NCBI RefSeq assembly: GCF_003626575.1
Contig: NZ_RBDY01000013.1
Location: 122,584 to 186,583, forward strand
Source of the DNA: Streptomyces radicis
Lineage (GTDB): Bacteria; Actinomycetota; Actinomycetes; Streptomycetales; Streptomycetaceae
DNA: 64,000 nt
Direction: 5' to 3'
Position 1 is the stretch's first letter. Every line of letters begins with the position of its first letter. Shown here one piece after another: positions 25,054-33,763 of this stretch. The notes under the pieces are model-generated. The model ran no database searches, was not told the origin of the DNA, and was given only the letters and a program-made list of their open reading frames with translations. Made by a program: the position numbers and the translations under genes.

Positions 25054-27561
25054 TCAGTGGCGTCCGTGGTGTCGTGCGCGCCGCTGACGGGTGACGAAGA
25101 CCGCTGCCGTGCCCGCGCCGAGCAGCACGGCGGTGAGGGCGATGACGCCTCCGAGGCCGGACGTACCGGTGTGGGCGAGGCCGCCGCCCGGTGACCGTCC
25201 GGCCGGTGCCGGGTCGTTGGGCGCCGGGTCCGTCGGCTCCGCCGGGGGCGGCGTCGGGGACGGGGAGTCGGGCGGCGTCGGTGCCGGGGACTCCGGCTCC
25301 GGGATGTGGACACCGGCGTCGATCGTGTGATCGACCCCTCCCGGTGTGTCCGGCGCGGTGACCGGGGCGTAGCCGTTGCAGAGTCGGCCGGAGGTCGGCG
25401 GGGTCACATTGGAGTCATGGACCCGGTCGTCACCGGCGCGCGGCAGGGTGAACCGCAGGTCGGCGGCCGCCGGCTCGCCCGGCACCCCGCTGGTGTCCGC
25501 CGTGCAGACATCGAACTGCACGGTGTACTCGGCGCCCGGGGTCAGCTCGTAGTCCGCGCCGACCCCGCCGAAGTAGTACTCACCGGCGGCATCGGTCGTG
25601 GTCGTGGCGACCTGCTCGCCATCGGCGTCCAGGAGGTTGATCGTCGCGCCAGGCAGCAGTACGTGCCCGGGGTCCTGGAGGCCGTTGCGGTCGCCGTCGT
25701 ACCAGACGACGTTGCCGATCTGGATCGGTGCGTTCGCCGCGGCGTACGCGATGTCGCCGAGGCCGCCCGCCTTGCCGAACCCGTTCTGGTTCGGGCCGAC
25801 GAACTCGTACGCGTTGTTGACCGGGTCGTTGCCGGGGCCGAGGCCGGTGGCGACGTCGTAGTAGCCGGTTCCGCTGGTGATGACCCGCCCGGCCGGGTCC
25901 ATCTGGGTACTGACGGCCCACTGCTGCTGCGGGATGTAGGCGACCGATCCCAGGGCGGACTCCTGGTGCGGCCCTGGCTGGGTCGCGGAGCCGCCGTTCG
26001 GGAAGAAGTCACCCGGGAAGTACTCGACCACGCTGCCGGGCTGGACCCCGTCGAGGGTCGGGTCCGTCGCGTGGTCGGGGCAGATCCCGGTGCCTTCCCA
26101 GTCGTACCCGCCGTCGGGCCTGGCGCAGGCCATGTTGATGTCGCCGCCGGACATCCCGTTCTGCGGTGTGTCGATGCCCGGCCTCGGGTCGAGGCCGCCC
26201 CAGCTCACGACGTCCATGAACCGGTCACGGAAGCCGAGGATCAGCGAGCCGTCGCGGGTGAAGGCCATACTGGCCAGCGCCGGCTGCGGATTGATCATCG
26301 CGCCGCCCAGTTGGAAGGAGTCCCAGTCCGCCAGGCCGGTGTGCCACGGGTTCCAGTGGTTGCCCTGGCCGCTGCCGGAGTTGCCGACGTGCACCTGGCC
26401 GCGCTCGAAGTCCAGCGGCTGGGACAGCACGGTGGTGAAGTCGTCGCCGTCATAGGTGGCGACGACGGCCCTCAGGTCCGCACGGTTCTGGGTGCTCTCG
26501 GCGCTGCACACACCCCCGACATACAGGCTGCCGTCGTGGGCCGCCACACTGAACGGACGCCAGTCCCCGTCCGACGCGCAGCCCGGGTCGGGGATCGGCA
26601 CGGTCTCCTCGGGCGCCGAGGCCGTGGGCCCGGTCGCGTCGAAGCTGACCAGGCTACGGGTGAGCAGGTTCACCGCGTACAGGGTCGAGCCGTCCTCCGA
26701 CAGGGCCAGGCCGCCGATGCTCTCCTTGCCCGGCGCGTCGGTGAACTCGGCGTCCTTGATCAGGTTGTCGGTGTCGTGCGGTGTCTCCGTGGCGCCCGGC
26801 ACCGTCGCGAACAGCGTCGGGGCACCGCCGTCGACCGGCTGGGCGTAGATCGCGCCACCGCCCTCAGGGCCGTACTCGGTGTACCGCCGGGCGAACGCCG
26901 ACTGGAACAGCTGGTCGCGGTACCGGTCGTAGGCCAGCCCGTAGGTCGTGCCCACCTGGTCCTGGGTGTTGAGGACCTCAGGGCACACCGCCCCTTCGGT
27001 ACAGACGCCCCGGACGTCCGTCCCGAACGCCACCAGTGCCCGGGTGTCCGTCCCGCCCGCGCCGCTCTGGATCGGCACGAAGTAACGGGAGTCGGGCAGT
27101 GCGTAGTCGGCCGGGTTCCAGACCCCGGTGGTCACCGAGTCGTCCGTGCCGTCCGAGACGTCCACGAACGAGGTGAAGCTGTCGAAGTGGTTCTCCGCGG
27201 TCGAGGCGGGCGCCGCCCGCAGATAGCCGTCGTAGGGTTCCGGTACGGTGACGTCGACCCGGTACCGGCCGCCGGTCAGCTCGCCCGACGGCGGCACGAC
27301 GACCCGTCCCGTGACATCCGTGACACCGGTGACGCGGTTGCCCGCGGGGTCGGTGACATCGACCTGGATTCCCCGCTGGGGCACATCCATGGTCGCGTTG
27401 ATCACGCCGGTGCCGAAGAAGTCCCGCAGTACCTCGACGGTCAGGGTGCCGTCGGAGGCCGCGGCTCCGGCCTGCCCGGCACCGGCCACGATCGTGCCGA
27501 CACCGCCCCCTACCAGGAGCACGCCGGACAACCCCATCCGCAGCAGTGCACCTAAACGCAT
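25054..27561 (-). CDS. Cell-wall-anchored SdrD B-like surface protein with LAHTG sorting signal
   Basis: This 835-residue secreted protein has a signal peptide at 1-35. A long beta-rich region contains kelch/propeller-like repeats (for example TLYAVNLLTRSLVSF). An SdrD B-like domain follows near 610-720 (GNVVWYDGDRNGLQDPG, with DAAGEYYFGGVGADY). A proline/serine spacer ends in LAHTG near residue 797, then a hydrophobic span and an RRARHHGRH tail. LAXTG is the motif recognised by class E sortases of Streptomyces, so the protein should be covalently attached to peptidoglycan. The ATG at 27561 has GGGAG ahead. Its role is unknown, possibly adhesion or aerial development. Confidence 0.88.
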   Translation of the reverse strand: MRLGALLRMGLSGVLLVGGGVGTIVAGAGQAGAAASDGTLTVEVLRDFFGTGVINATMDVPQRGIQVDVTDPAGNRVTGVTDVTGRVVVPPSGELTGGRYRVDVTVPEPYDGYLRAAPASTAENHFDSFTSFVDVSDGTDDSVTTGVWNPADYALPDSRYFVPIQSGAGGTDTRALVAFGTDVRGVCTEGAVCPEVLNTQDQVGTTYGLAYDRYRDQLFQSAFARRYTEYGPEGGGAIYAQPVDGGAPTLFATVPGATETPHDTDNLIKDAEFTDAPGKESIGGLALSEDGSTLYAVNLLTRSLVSFDATGPTASAPEETVPIPDPGCASDGDWRPFSVAAHDGSLYVGGVCSAESTQNRADLRAVVATYDGDDFTTVLSQPLDFERGQVHVGNSGSGQGNHWNPWHTGLADWDSFQLGGAMINPQPALASMAFTRDGSLILGFRDRFMDVVSWGGLDPRPGIDTPQNGMSGGDINMACARPDGGYDWEGTGICPDHATDPTLDGVQPGSVVEYFPGDFFPNGGSATQPGPHQESALGSVAYIPQQQWAVSTQMDPAGRVITSGTGYYDVATGLGPGNDPVNNAYEFVGPNQNGFGKAGGLGDIAYAAANAPIQIGNVVWYDGDRNGLQDPGHVLLPGATINLLDADGEQVATTTTDAAGEYYFGGVGADYELTPGAEYTVQFDVCTADTSGVPGEPAAADLRFTLPRAGDDRVHDSNVTPPTSGRLCNGYAPVTAPDTPGGVDHTIDAGVHIPEPESPAPTPPDSPSPTPPPAEPTDPAPNDPAPAGRSPGGGLAHTGTSGLGGVIALTAVLLGAGTAAVFVTRQRRARHHGRH

Positions 27562-27668
27562 AGCGCTCCCTTCGTCCTGGGCCAACGCGAACCCAGCGAC
27601 TTCCCGCGCAGAGACTACAGTTGACGACCCGTAGTGTTCGGCCAATCACGGAAATCGAGGGTGCCTCG

Positions 27669-28484
27669 GTGAGAACCGTTATCTCGCGCCGCGTGCGGAG
27701 CACCGACATCGAGCGGCGTCGCCGGTGGCCACGGCTACGTTGGGCAGCGGCCGTCGCCTGCGTCGCGGCAGCCGCGACCAGCGCCTTCGTCCTCCTCGGC
27801 GGCGGTGAGGACCCCGCCGCACCACGGGCGTTGACCTCGGACGAAGTGAACCGGCTGGCGGTCACGCGATTCCTCAACTACCAGGCGGAAGGCCGGGCGG
27901 TGACGCTCAACGTGCCGAACGTCGACGGTGGGCTGGTCATCACCGCGTCCGTCGACTACCGCACCCACACCGGTTACGGGGTGGTGCGCGGGACCGGGCG
28001 CGACACGTCGAGCGACGGGCTGATCCGGTGGACGGCCACCACCGTCCTCGTCCACCCCATGGCGGACCCCCCGGACGTTGTCCCGGCGTCACCGCCCGAG
28101 TCCGGTTGGTACAGCCGTCCGCTGCTGACGTCCGGCATGACCCTGGACAGTGCGCTGGCCATCGTGCTCGACCTCGGCAGCGACCGGCCGGACAACGCCG
28201 CGCTGCTGCCGCAGAACGGCGCCACCTGGGTCGGGCATGAGCAGGTACGCGGCCATCGGACGGACATCATGAACGGGCCGCGTGCCGAGTCCGGTGCCGA
28301 GGTCCCTGGCGGCGACACCAGCACCGGTACGTCAGGGACCGTGCGTTACTGGATCGGCTCGGACGGCACCATGTACCGGGTCGAGGCCGGTATCGCCTCC
28401 GCGCCCGAGCCGGTGGTCATCGACTTCGACACCCAGGCGCATGTCCCCGTCCCACCGCTGCCCGGAGCCACCCCGACGCCGTAG
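27669..28484 (+). CDS. Membrane-anchored protein, unknown extracellular domain
   Basis: This protein of about 271 residues has a basic N-terminus (RRVRSTDIERRRRWPRLR), one hydrophobic span (AAAVACVAAAATSAFVLLGG) and an extracellular domain of about 220 residues with no recognised motif. It is tryptophan- and glycine-containing and ends in a proline-rich tail. The GTG at 27669 has GAGGG eight bases ahead; a TTG at 27621 would extend it without a ribosome site. It is divergent from the LAHTG surface protein, so both may act at the cell surface. Confidence 0.6.
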   Translation: MRTVISRRVRSTDIERRRRWPRLRWAAAVACVAAAATSAFVLLGGGEDPAAPRALTSDEVNRLAVTRFLNYQAEGRAVTLNVPNVDGGLVITASVDYRTHTGYGVVRGTGRDTSSDGLIRWTATTVLVHPMADPPDVVPASPPESGWYSRPLLTSGMTLDSALAIVLDLGSDRPDNAALLPQNGATWVGHEQVRGHRTDIMNGPRAESGAEVPGGDTSTGTSGTVRYWIGSDGTMYRVEAGIASAPEPVVIDFDTQAHVPVPPLPGATPTP

Positions 28485-28491
28485 CCGGCGC

Positions 28492-29832
28492 TCATGAGGC
28501 CCGTACCCGCGTGCCGTCGGCGAGCAGTGAAGGCGACGGCAGCGCGATGTCCTCGATGACCGGCAGCTCAGGAACGTCCGGCACGACGGTGGCGCCGACC
28601 GTGCGCGCATCCGGGAGCTCCGGCAGCGGTCCTGGCGCGGCCACGTCGGTGAAAGGAATGCCCGCGGGCGCCGCCGGGCCCTGCCAACTGCCGGAGGGCG
28701 TGGGGGATGTGGCCGGGACAGGGCAGGACGCGGTGGACGCGAGCCCCTCGGGCACGGTCGTCCGAAGCTCGTTCCCCTCCAGGCAGTTGCCCTGTCCCCC
28801 GGTGGCGGCGGGGAACGTCCAGCCGATGTCGACGCCGTTGTCGGTGAAGGTGTTGTCCGTGATCCGGTTGCCGTCCGCCGTCAGGTCGGCGGTCGCGGTG
28901 ATCACGAGACCGGCGTTGGTGTTGCCGGTGACCAGGTTGCGGATGAACCGGTTGTCGCTGCCGCCGTCGACGCCGATGCCGATGCCCCAGCCGCCGTCGG
29001 CCTGTTCGGGGGTCTCCGGCTGCTGGTTGTCCGCGATCAGGTTGCCCGCGATGACGGCGTCGCGCTGCGGGAGCAGCTTCTCCTGGTGGTCGGAGTTGGT
29101 GGTCAGCCCGACACGGTTGCCGACCAGGCGGTTGCCGACCACATACATGTCACCACTGGCGTTGGTGCCCTCGTAACCGACCGCGTTGAGCTCGGAGACG
29201 TTGTCCCGCACCACGATCCGGCACGGCCTGCACTGGCCGACATAGATCCCCGAGTCCGCCCCGCCCGAGGTGTAGGAGTGCTCGATGACGCCGTTCTGCG
29301 CGGAGAACGCGTAGATGCCATAGAGGCCGTTACGGGTCGCGGTCACATGCGACACCAGGAACGACTCCAGGAGGCTGACGGGTTCGTCGCCGGTGTCGTA
29401 GCCGCCGCTCCCCGGCAGTGCGTCGACCGCCGCCGCCGAACCGGTGACCAGCAGCCCGTTGTGCGTGTTGTTCCGCACGGTCAGGTTCTCCACGGCCACC
29501 CCGGGCGCCGTGACGACCACACCGTTCGGCTGCCGCACCTGCCCGTCGATGACCACCTCTGCCCGGGACTCGCCCCGCAGCGTGACGCGCTCCGTGTCGA
29601 TCAGCACCGACTCGTGGTACACGCCCGGCGCCACCAGTACCAGGTCGCCGGGGCGGGCCAGGGACACCGCGTCCGAGATCGTCGGAGCGTCGGCGGGCAC
29701 CCGGATCGTCACCTCCGCGCCGTCCGGCCGCCGCCCCTCGCCCGATCCGTCGTCGCCACCGCCGCTACAGCCGGTCACCAGCGTCAGCGCGCCCAGGGCA
29801 GCCGTCATGACGCGAAGAGCCACTCGAGACAT
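28492..29832 (-). CDS. Lipoprotein with right-handed parallel beta-helix
   Basis: This 446-residue protein has a lipoprotein signal ending VTGCSGG. Residues 60-370 form an asparagine- and glycine-rich run of beta-helix rungs, such as GVAVENLTVRNNTHNGLLVT and NRFIRNLVTGNTNAGLVITA. This is the fold of pectate-lyase-like and NosD-like carbohydrate-binding proteins. A proline/serine C-terminal tail follows. No catalytic residue set can be assigned. It converges within 7 bp on the membrane protein at 27669-28484 and is divergent from the Dyp-type peroxidase. Confidence 0.82.
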   Translation of the reverse strand: MSRVALRVMTAALGALTLVTGCSGGGDDGSGEGRRPDGAEVTIRVPADAPTISDAVSLARPGDLVLVAPGVYHESVLIDTERVTLRGESRAEVVIDGQVRQPNGVVVTAPGVAVENLTVRNNTHNGLLVTGSAAAVDALPGSGGYDTGDEPVSLLESFLVSHVTATRNGLYGIYAFSAQNGVIEHSYTSGGADSGIYVGQCRPCRIVVRDNVSELNAVGYEGTNASGDMYVVGNRLVGNRVGLTTNSDHQEKLLPQRDAVIAGNLIADNQQPETPEQADGGWGIGIGVDGGSDNRFIRNLVTGNTNAGLVITATADLTADGNRITDNTFTDNGVDIGWTFPAATGGQGNCLEGNELRTTVPEGLASTASCPVPATSPTPSGSWQGPAAPAGIPFTDVAAPGPLPELPDARTVGATVVPDVPELPVIEDIALPSPSLLADGTRVRAS

Positions 29833-29935
29833 GATCCCAGTCTGGCACGGCGTCAGGCCGCCTGAACGTCGAACTCCCGCTCGCAATACGACGGTTGAGC
29901 GGCAGCCCCAGACCGGGTGTGGCAGGGTACGCATC

Positions 29936-31138
29936 ATGCCGAGCGCCGACCGTCCCCCGTCACGCCGCGCGTTCCTCGATGTCACGGGTGTCACGGTGGC
30001 CACCGGTCTCATCGCCGGGTGCTCAGGGGACTCCGCCCGGTCCGCCCGGTCCGGCGATCCCACCAGGTCCGGCGATCCCGCCCGGTCCGGCGATCCCGCC
30101 CCTTCCGCGTCGGCCACGCCCGCGCCGGTCGCGGCGACGGGCCGGTATCAGGCGGGCGTGACGCTTCCCCGCACGGCCCAGCCCCACCTGCTGGCCCTGG
30201 TGGCCGACCTCGGCGACACGGTGACGCCAGGGCCGCTGCTGGCCGAGCTCGGCGAGACCATCCAGACCCTCACCGCCGGGTCCGACCCACGCCTGTTGGG
30301 CCTGTCCCCCGGCGATGTGACCGTGACCGTCGGCGTGGGCCCACGGCTGGTACGGACGGCCGGTGCCACGCTGCCCGGCGCGACCGACCTCCCGCCGTTC
30401 TCCCGCGAGCGTGTCAACTCGCGGGAACGCGACGGTGATCTGCTGCTCCAGATCTGCGCGGGCGACGCCCTGCTCCTGCCGCTCGCCGCCGCCGCGCTCC
30501 TGGACCAGGCAGGCGACCGCCTCCAGGAGCGCTGGCGGCAGTTCGGACGCCGCGGTGCGGAGGTGCCCGTGGCCGAGGACCGCTCCGCACCGCGCAACCT
30601 GCTCGGTTTCATCGACGGCATCGTGGGCCCGCACACCACCGCCGAGCAGGAACGTGACCTGTGGCTGGCCGACCCGCCCGCGGTCGCCGGCGGCACCCTG
30701 GCCGTTCTGCGGCGCATGGAGATCGACCTGACACGGTTCGCCGCCCTGTCCGTCGCCGAGCAGGAGGCGGTCTTCGGGCGGCGCCGGGCCAGCGGCGTAC
30801 CCCTCTCCGGCGGCAGCGTCGACTCGGCCCCGGGACTCAGCGCCAAGACACCCGACGGACGCTATCTCGTCCCCGTGGACGCCCACGTACGCAGGGCGAA
30901 CCCCACGGTGGTCGGCGTCGGCCACATGCTCCGCCGCTCCTACAGCATCGACGACCCCGCCCCCGGTCTGCTCTTCATCAGCTTCCAGAACGACCTGCGG
31001 ACCTTCACGGCCACGCTCGCCCGCATGGACACCTCCGACGCGCTGCTGCCCTTCACCACCACGACCGCCAGCGCGACCTTCCTGATCCTCCCCGGCTACG
31101 ACGCACGACGCCCGCTCGGTTCCACCCTGTTCGGCTGA
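29936..31138 (+). CDS. Tat-exported Dyp-type haem peroxidase (EfeB/DyP family)
   Basis: This 400-residue protein has a twin-arginine signal (SRRAFLDVTG) and a lipobox ending IAGC, then a low-complexity spacer with repeated SGDPARSGDPA. The mature enzyme shows the DyP hallmark GFIDG (GxxDG, distal aspartate) and the proximal haem histidine in PVDAHVRRANP. DyP enzymes use peroxide to oxidise dyes, lignin-like compounds or porphyrins; EfeB forms act in iron uptake, but no EfeU or EfeO lies nearby. The ATG at 29936 begins the signal. Confidence 0.9.
   Translation: MPSADRPPSRRAFLDVTGVTVATGLIAGCSGDSARSARSGDPTRSGDPARSGDPAPSASATPAPVAATGRYQAGVTLPRTAQPHLLALVADLGDTVTPGPLLAELGETIQTLTAGSDPRLLGLSPGDVTVTVGVGPRLVRTAGATLPGATDLPPFSRERVNSRERDGDLLLQICAGDALLLPLAAAALLDQAGDRLQERWRQFGRRGAEVPVAEDRSAPRNLLGFIDGIVGPHTTAEQERDLWLADPPAVAGGTLAVLRRMEIDLTRFAALSVAEQEAVFGRRRASGVPLSGGSVDSAPGLSAKTPDGRYLVPVDAHVRRANPTVVGVGHMLRRSYSIDDPAPGLLFISFQNDLRTFTATLARMDTSDALLPFTTTTASATFLILPGYDARRPLGSTLFG
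30048..30110 (+). repeat. Minisatellite encoding RSGDP repeats in the peroxidase spacer
   Basis: A GGTCCGGCGATCCC-like 15-bp unit is repeated about four times in frame. It encodes RSGDP units between the lipobox and the DyP domain. Its length is likely to vary between strains by slippage without changing frame. Confidence 0.7.
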
Positions 31139-31650
31139 TCCACACCGCCCCTGCGGGGGGGTACCAACGCGCGCTGGCCGACGCGACATCCGGTGGGGCA
31201 TAGGCCGCATTGCGCCCGCGGAGTGTTCGATTGAACGAGAACGGCCCCTGCCCGCGTTTTCGCAGATCTGAGGCCGTTTCACCAGGGGAGGCCGAGTCGA
31301 CAGATTCGCAGTGGGCTCAGCCTCACCCGGCCGCACTACCTCTGACCTGCGTCTTTCCCACCCCGAGCGACCAAGACCGCGCTCCCGGGGAAGACCTGGG
31401 GGGGGACGCCCCTCTTTGAGGCCCGTTCACCCTGTTCCGGCAGCAACGACTGGTCCAGGTCGTGCTGGCCCAAGGTCAGGGACCGGAGGTGGTGGGCAGC
31501 GGGTCGAAGCGGTGGTCGGGGTCCGACAAGTCATCCAAGATCTCGGACTGTCGTCGTCCTGTGAGCAGCGCCGCCAGGAACCCGGTGCTTCCGGTGTCGT
31601 GGCGCTCCCAGTAGGGGCCGTGGCCTTCGCTGACCATCACGGTCCAGCGG
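31139..31650. other. Gene-poor stretch at the left edge of the defence island
   Basis: About 510 bp after the peroxidase gene contain no reading frame with recognisable protein features on either strand. Base composition is more even than in flanking genes in places (around 31205-31275). I see no tRNA or clear attachment repeat. Confidence 0.4.
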
Positions 31651-31839
31651 GCCGGCCCGACTCACCCAGTCCTGGGCGTCGGAAAACGAGGCTTGGGCGG
31701 AGGACAGGTCCGCCTGGGCGGCTATCGCCCGGTCCGGGGCGCGGTCCGCCATGCCCTGCGCTGTCTCCAGCTTGGGCCAGTACGTCTTTAATGCCTGGGC
31801 GGCCATGTCGTACGAGGTCTGGAGCTTCTCCAGATCCCA
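31651..31839 (-). pseudogene. Fragment of a T7SS-type polymorphic toxin N-terminal helical region
   Basis: The minus strand reads WDLEKLQTSYDMAAQALKTY, then LETAQGMADRAPDRAIAAQ and DLSSAQASFSDAQDWV. This heptad-rich helical segment resembles the region after the WXG-like domain in putative type VII-secreted toxins of Streptomyces. Both ends are cut off, and the right end abuts a transposase remnant at 31839. Confidence 0.45.
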
Positions 31840-31937
31840 CCGGCACCGGCCGAAAGCGCTGGACCAGCCGCTGGAAGACCGCGCTGAACGCATTCGACAT
31901 CACCTTCGACGGCCGCCTCACCGCAGCCCGCCAGTAG
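31839..31937 (+). mobile_element. IS256-family transposase C-terminal remnant with terminal repeat
   Basis: The frame ending TAG at 31935-31937 reads RKRWTSRWKTALNAFDITFD then GRLTAARQ, a typical C-terminus of actinobacterial IS256-type transposases. About 10 bp later, ACACCGGCTCGTTTGACAGACCC (here split: ACACCGGCTCG then TTTGACAGACCC, 31951-31974) resembles the matching terminal inverted repeat. All upstream transposase sequence is missing. The remnant marks the boundary between the metabolic genes and the defence island. Confidence 0.65.
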
Positions 31938-31991
31938 ACCCCAACTCAATCGAGTACACCGGCTCGTTTGACAGACCCTCACCCCACCCGC

Positions 31992-33641
31992 TCAAGTCTT
32001 CGTGTTGGTCAGGTGCGGGCCGAGGTAACCGACGTACACCAGGCCGGTGTTGGGTCCGTCGTCGTAGAAGTAGAGCCGTGGGGAGACCATGTTGCCACCG
32101 CCGATACGAAGGTGGGCCTCCATGAACAGCCTCTTGCCCGGGTCGACGGCCTGGGGGACCGGGAACGTGCGCTCGCGGCGCCAGTCGTCGCGGTTGCCGA
32201 CGGTCTTGGACTCCTTCATCTTGACCTTGCCGGCCGGGAAGAGGTGCTCGCAGTCGTCGGGCAGGTGGGCGCACCAGTAGCGGAAGTCGCCGCCTGCCGT
32301 ACCGGCGGCTGACGCGGCGGCGTAGTCGTCGAGTGCGCACAGGGCGTCCCAGGCGACCTCGAGCCAGTTGCCGATGGACTGGGCGTCGAGTTCCCTGGCC
32401 TTCCGCTTGTCTCCGGTGAAGCGGAGGTGGGTGAACTCGTTCATCCGGTCGAGCATTTCGGCGAAGGTGGCGGGTACGTCGGTCGGTGCGTCGGCCGGGG
32501 CGTGGGCGAGGTCGTACCGACCGGTCCTTTCCAGCCCTATCTGGAGGGTCCGCACCTGTCGCTCGGCGTGCTTGAGCTTGGCGTACAGGTCCTGGTTCTC
32601 CGCCGCCGCCTCGAACTCCTGCTCCTCCGCGATCTGGAGCTGCTGGCGCAGGTCGCGCAGGGCGTCCGCGTTGGCGTTCTCCCGCTGCTCGGCCTCGGTG
32701 AGCATCTTCGTGAGGGTCTCGTTCTCGGCGCGGAGTTCGTCCAAGCCGGAGCCGTGGGCCGCCGGGCGGGGGCGGGTGCGCTGGACGGGGAGGGTGTCCA
32801 GTGGCGCGGGGAGGGGGAAGCGTAGGGCCAGCCGTTGGGGGAGGGCGGCAAGGATGGTCGCCGCGCGCCTCGGGCTCGCCTCGAGCGTCGTCCGGGACAT
32901 CACCAGGTGGCGCTGAGCGTCGGGCTGCCAGGCTGGGTCGACACCGGGGAGGTAGGTGCGGATGCCACCGCCGAAGACGCGGTGGTAGTCGAGGGTGGTG
33001 TTGAAGAGGGTCTGGGCTTCGGGCCTGAGGACGTACACCACGGCGAGACCGGTGAGGTGTTTGTAGGCCGGTTCGACGATCTTTTGCGTCCAGACTTCGG
33101 GGTCCTGACCGTAGGGGACGCTCGCGATCACGATGGGCAGCCTGCGGTCCTGGTCGCAGAGTTCCTCGATGACCTCCTCGACGTCGTCCGGCTCGATGAA
33201 CTTGGGTTCGGTGGTGACATCGGCGAGGCCGTCCTGGGCGGGGATCGCGTCGAGCAGGAGCTTTGCTATGCCGGGGGTGTTGGCCGGGATGGGGCGGAGG
33301 TCGGGGGACGCCGGGTGGTGCTCGATGTCCACCTGGAGCCAGGTGCGGCGGTCGTCGTCGCGGTTGCCGGAGCGGACGACGAGGGTGGACTGCCAGGTGC
33401 CCCGGTTCTTCTGGCGGCTTTCACGCAGTCGCCAGCGCGAGTACGAGCCGCGCCGACCCGCTGCCGCGTCGTGGTCGAGGGTGACGCCTTCCGCTAACTC
33501 GTTGCGGCCCTCGTCCAGGGCGGAGGTGTCCAAGCGCTTGAGCTCGCCGAGCCAGCGGTGCAGCTGGCGGTCGGCTTCGGCGGAGGTCGTCACGAAGTCC
33601 TGCGTGGTCGAGACAACCATGCGGTAGTTGCGGGGTTCCAT
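31992..33641 (-). CDS. Unknown coiled-coil protein, last gene of defence operon B
   Basis: This 549-residue protein has three visible parts. An N-terminal alpha/beta domain (1-280) includes LPIVIASVPYGQDPEVWTQK and AVVYVLRPEAQTLFN. A coiled coil at about 300-385 (LDELRAENETLTKMLTEAEQ, LKHAERQVRTLQI) separates it from a compact C-terminal domain (430-549) ending RLYFYDD and GLVYVGYLGPHL. I see no nuclease, ATPase or methylase motif. It follows the large methyltransferase by 122 bp, and a strong association with the system is inferred from the operon. It might sense a signal or hold the complex together, but that is speculation. Confidence 0.65.
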   Translation of the reverse strand: MEPRNYRMVVSTTQDFVTTSAEADRQLHRWLGELKRLDTSALDEGRNELAEGVTLDHDAAAGRRGSYSRWRLRESRQKNRGTWQSTLVVRSGNRDDDRRTWLQVDIEHHPASPDLRPIPANTPGIAKLLLDAIPAQDGLADVTTEPKFIEPDDVEEVIEELCDQDRRLPIVIASVPYGQDPEVWTQKIVEPAYKHLTGLAVVYVLRPEAQTLFNTTLDYHRVFGGGIRTYLPGVDPAWQPDAQRHLVMSRTTLEASPRRAATILAALPQRLALRFPLPAPLDTLPVQRTRPRPAAHGSGLDELRAENETLTKMLTEAEQRENANADALRDLRQQLQIAEEQEFEAAAENQDLYAKLKHAERQVRTLQIGLERTGRYDLAHAPADAPTDVPATFAEMLDRMNEFTHLRFTGDKRKARELDAQSIGNWLEVAWDALCALDDYAAASAAGTAGGDFRYWCAHLPDDCEHLFPAGKVKMKESKTVGNRDDWRRERTFPVPQAVDPGKRLFMEAHLRIGGGNMVSPRLYFYDDGPNTGLVYVGYLGPHLTNTKT

Positions 33642-33763
33642 GGGCTGCTGCCTGTGCGGTGTGGTGGGCGGGCGGTGGATATGCCGAGTACGGCGCGCTG
33701 CCCTGGGAGGGCGGTGCGCAGGTGGGGGTGCTCAGGCGAGGTGGGGTTGTGCGGTGCGTGGGG

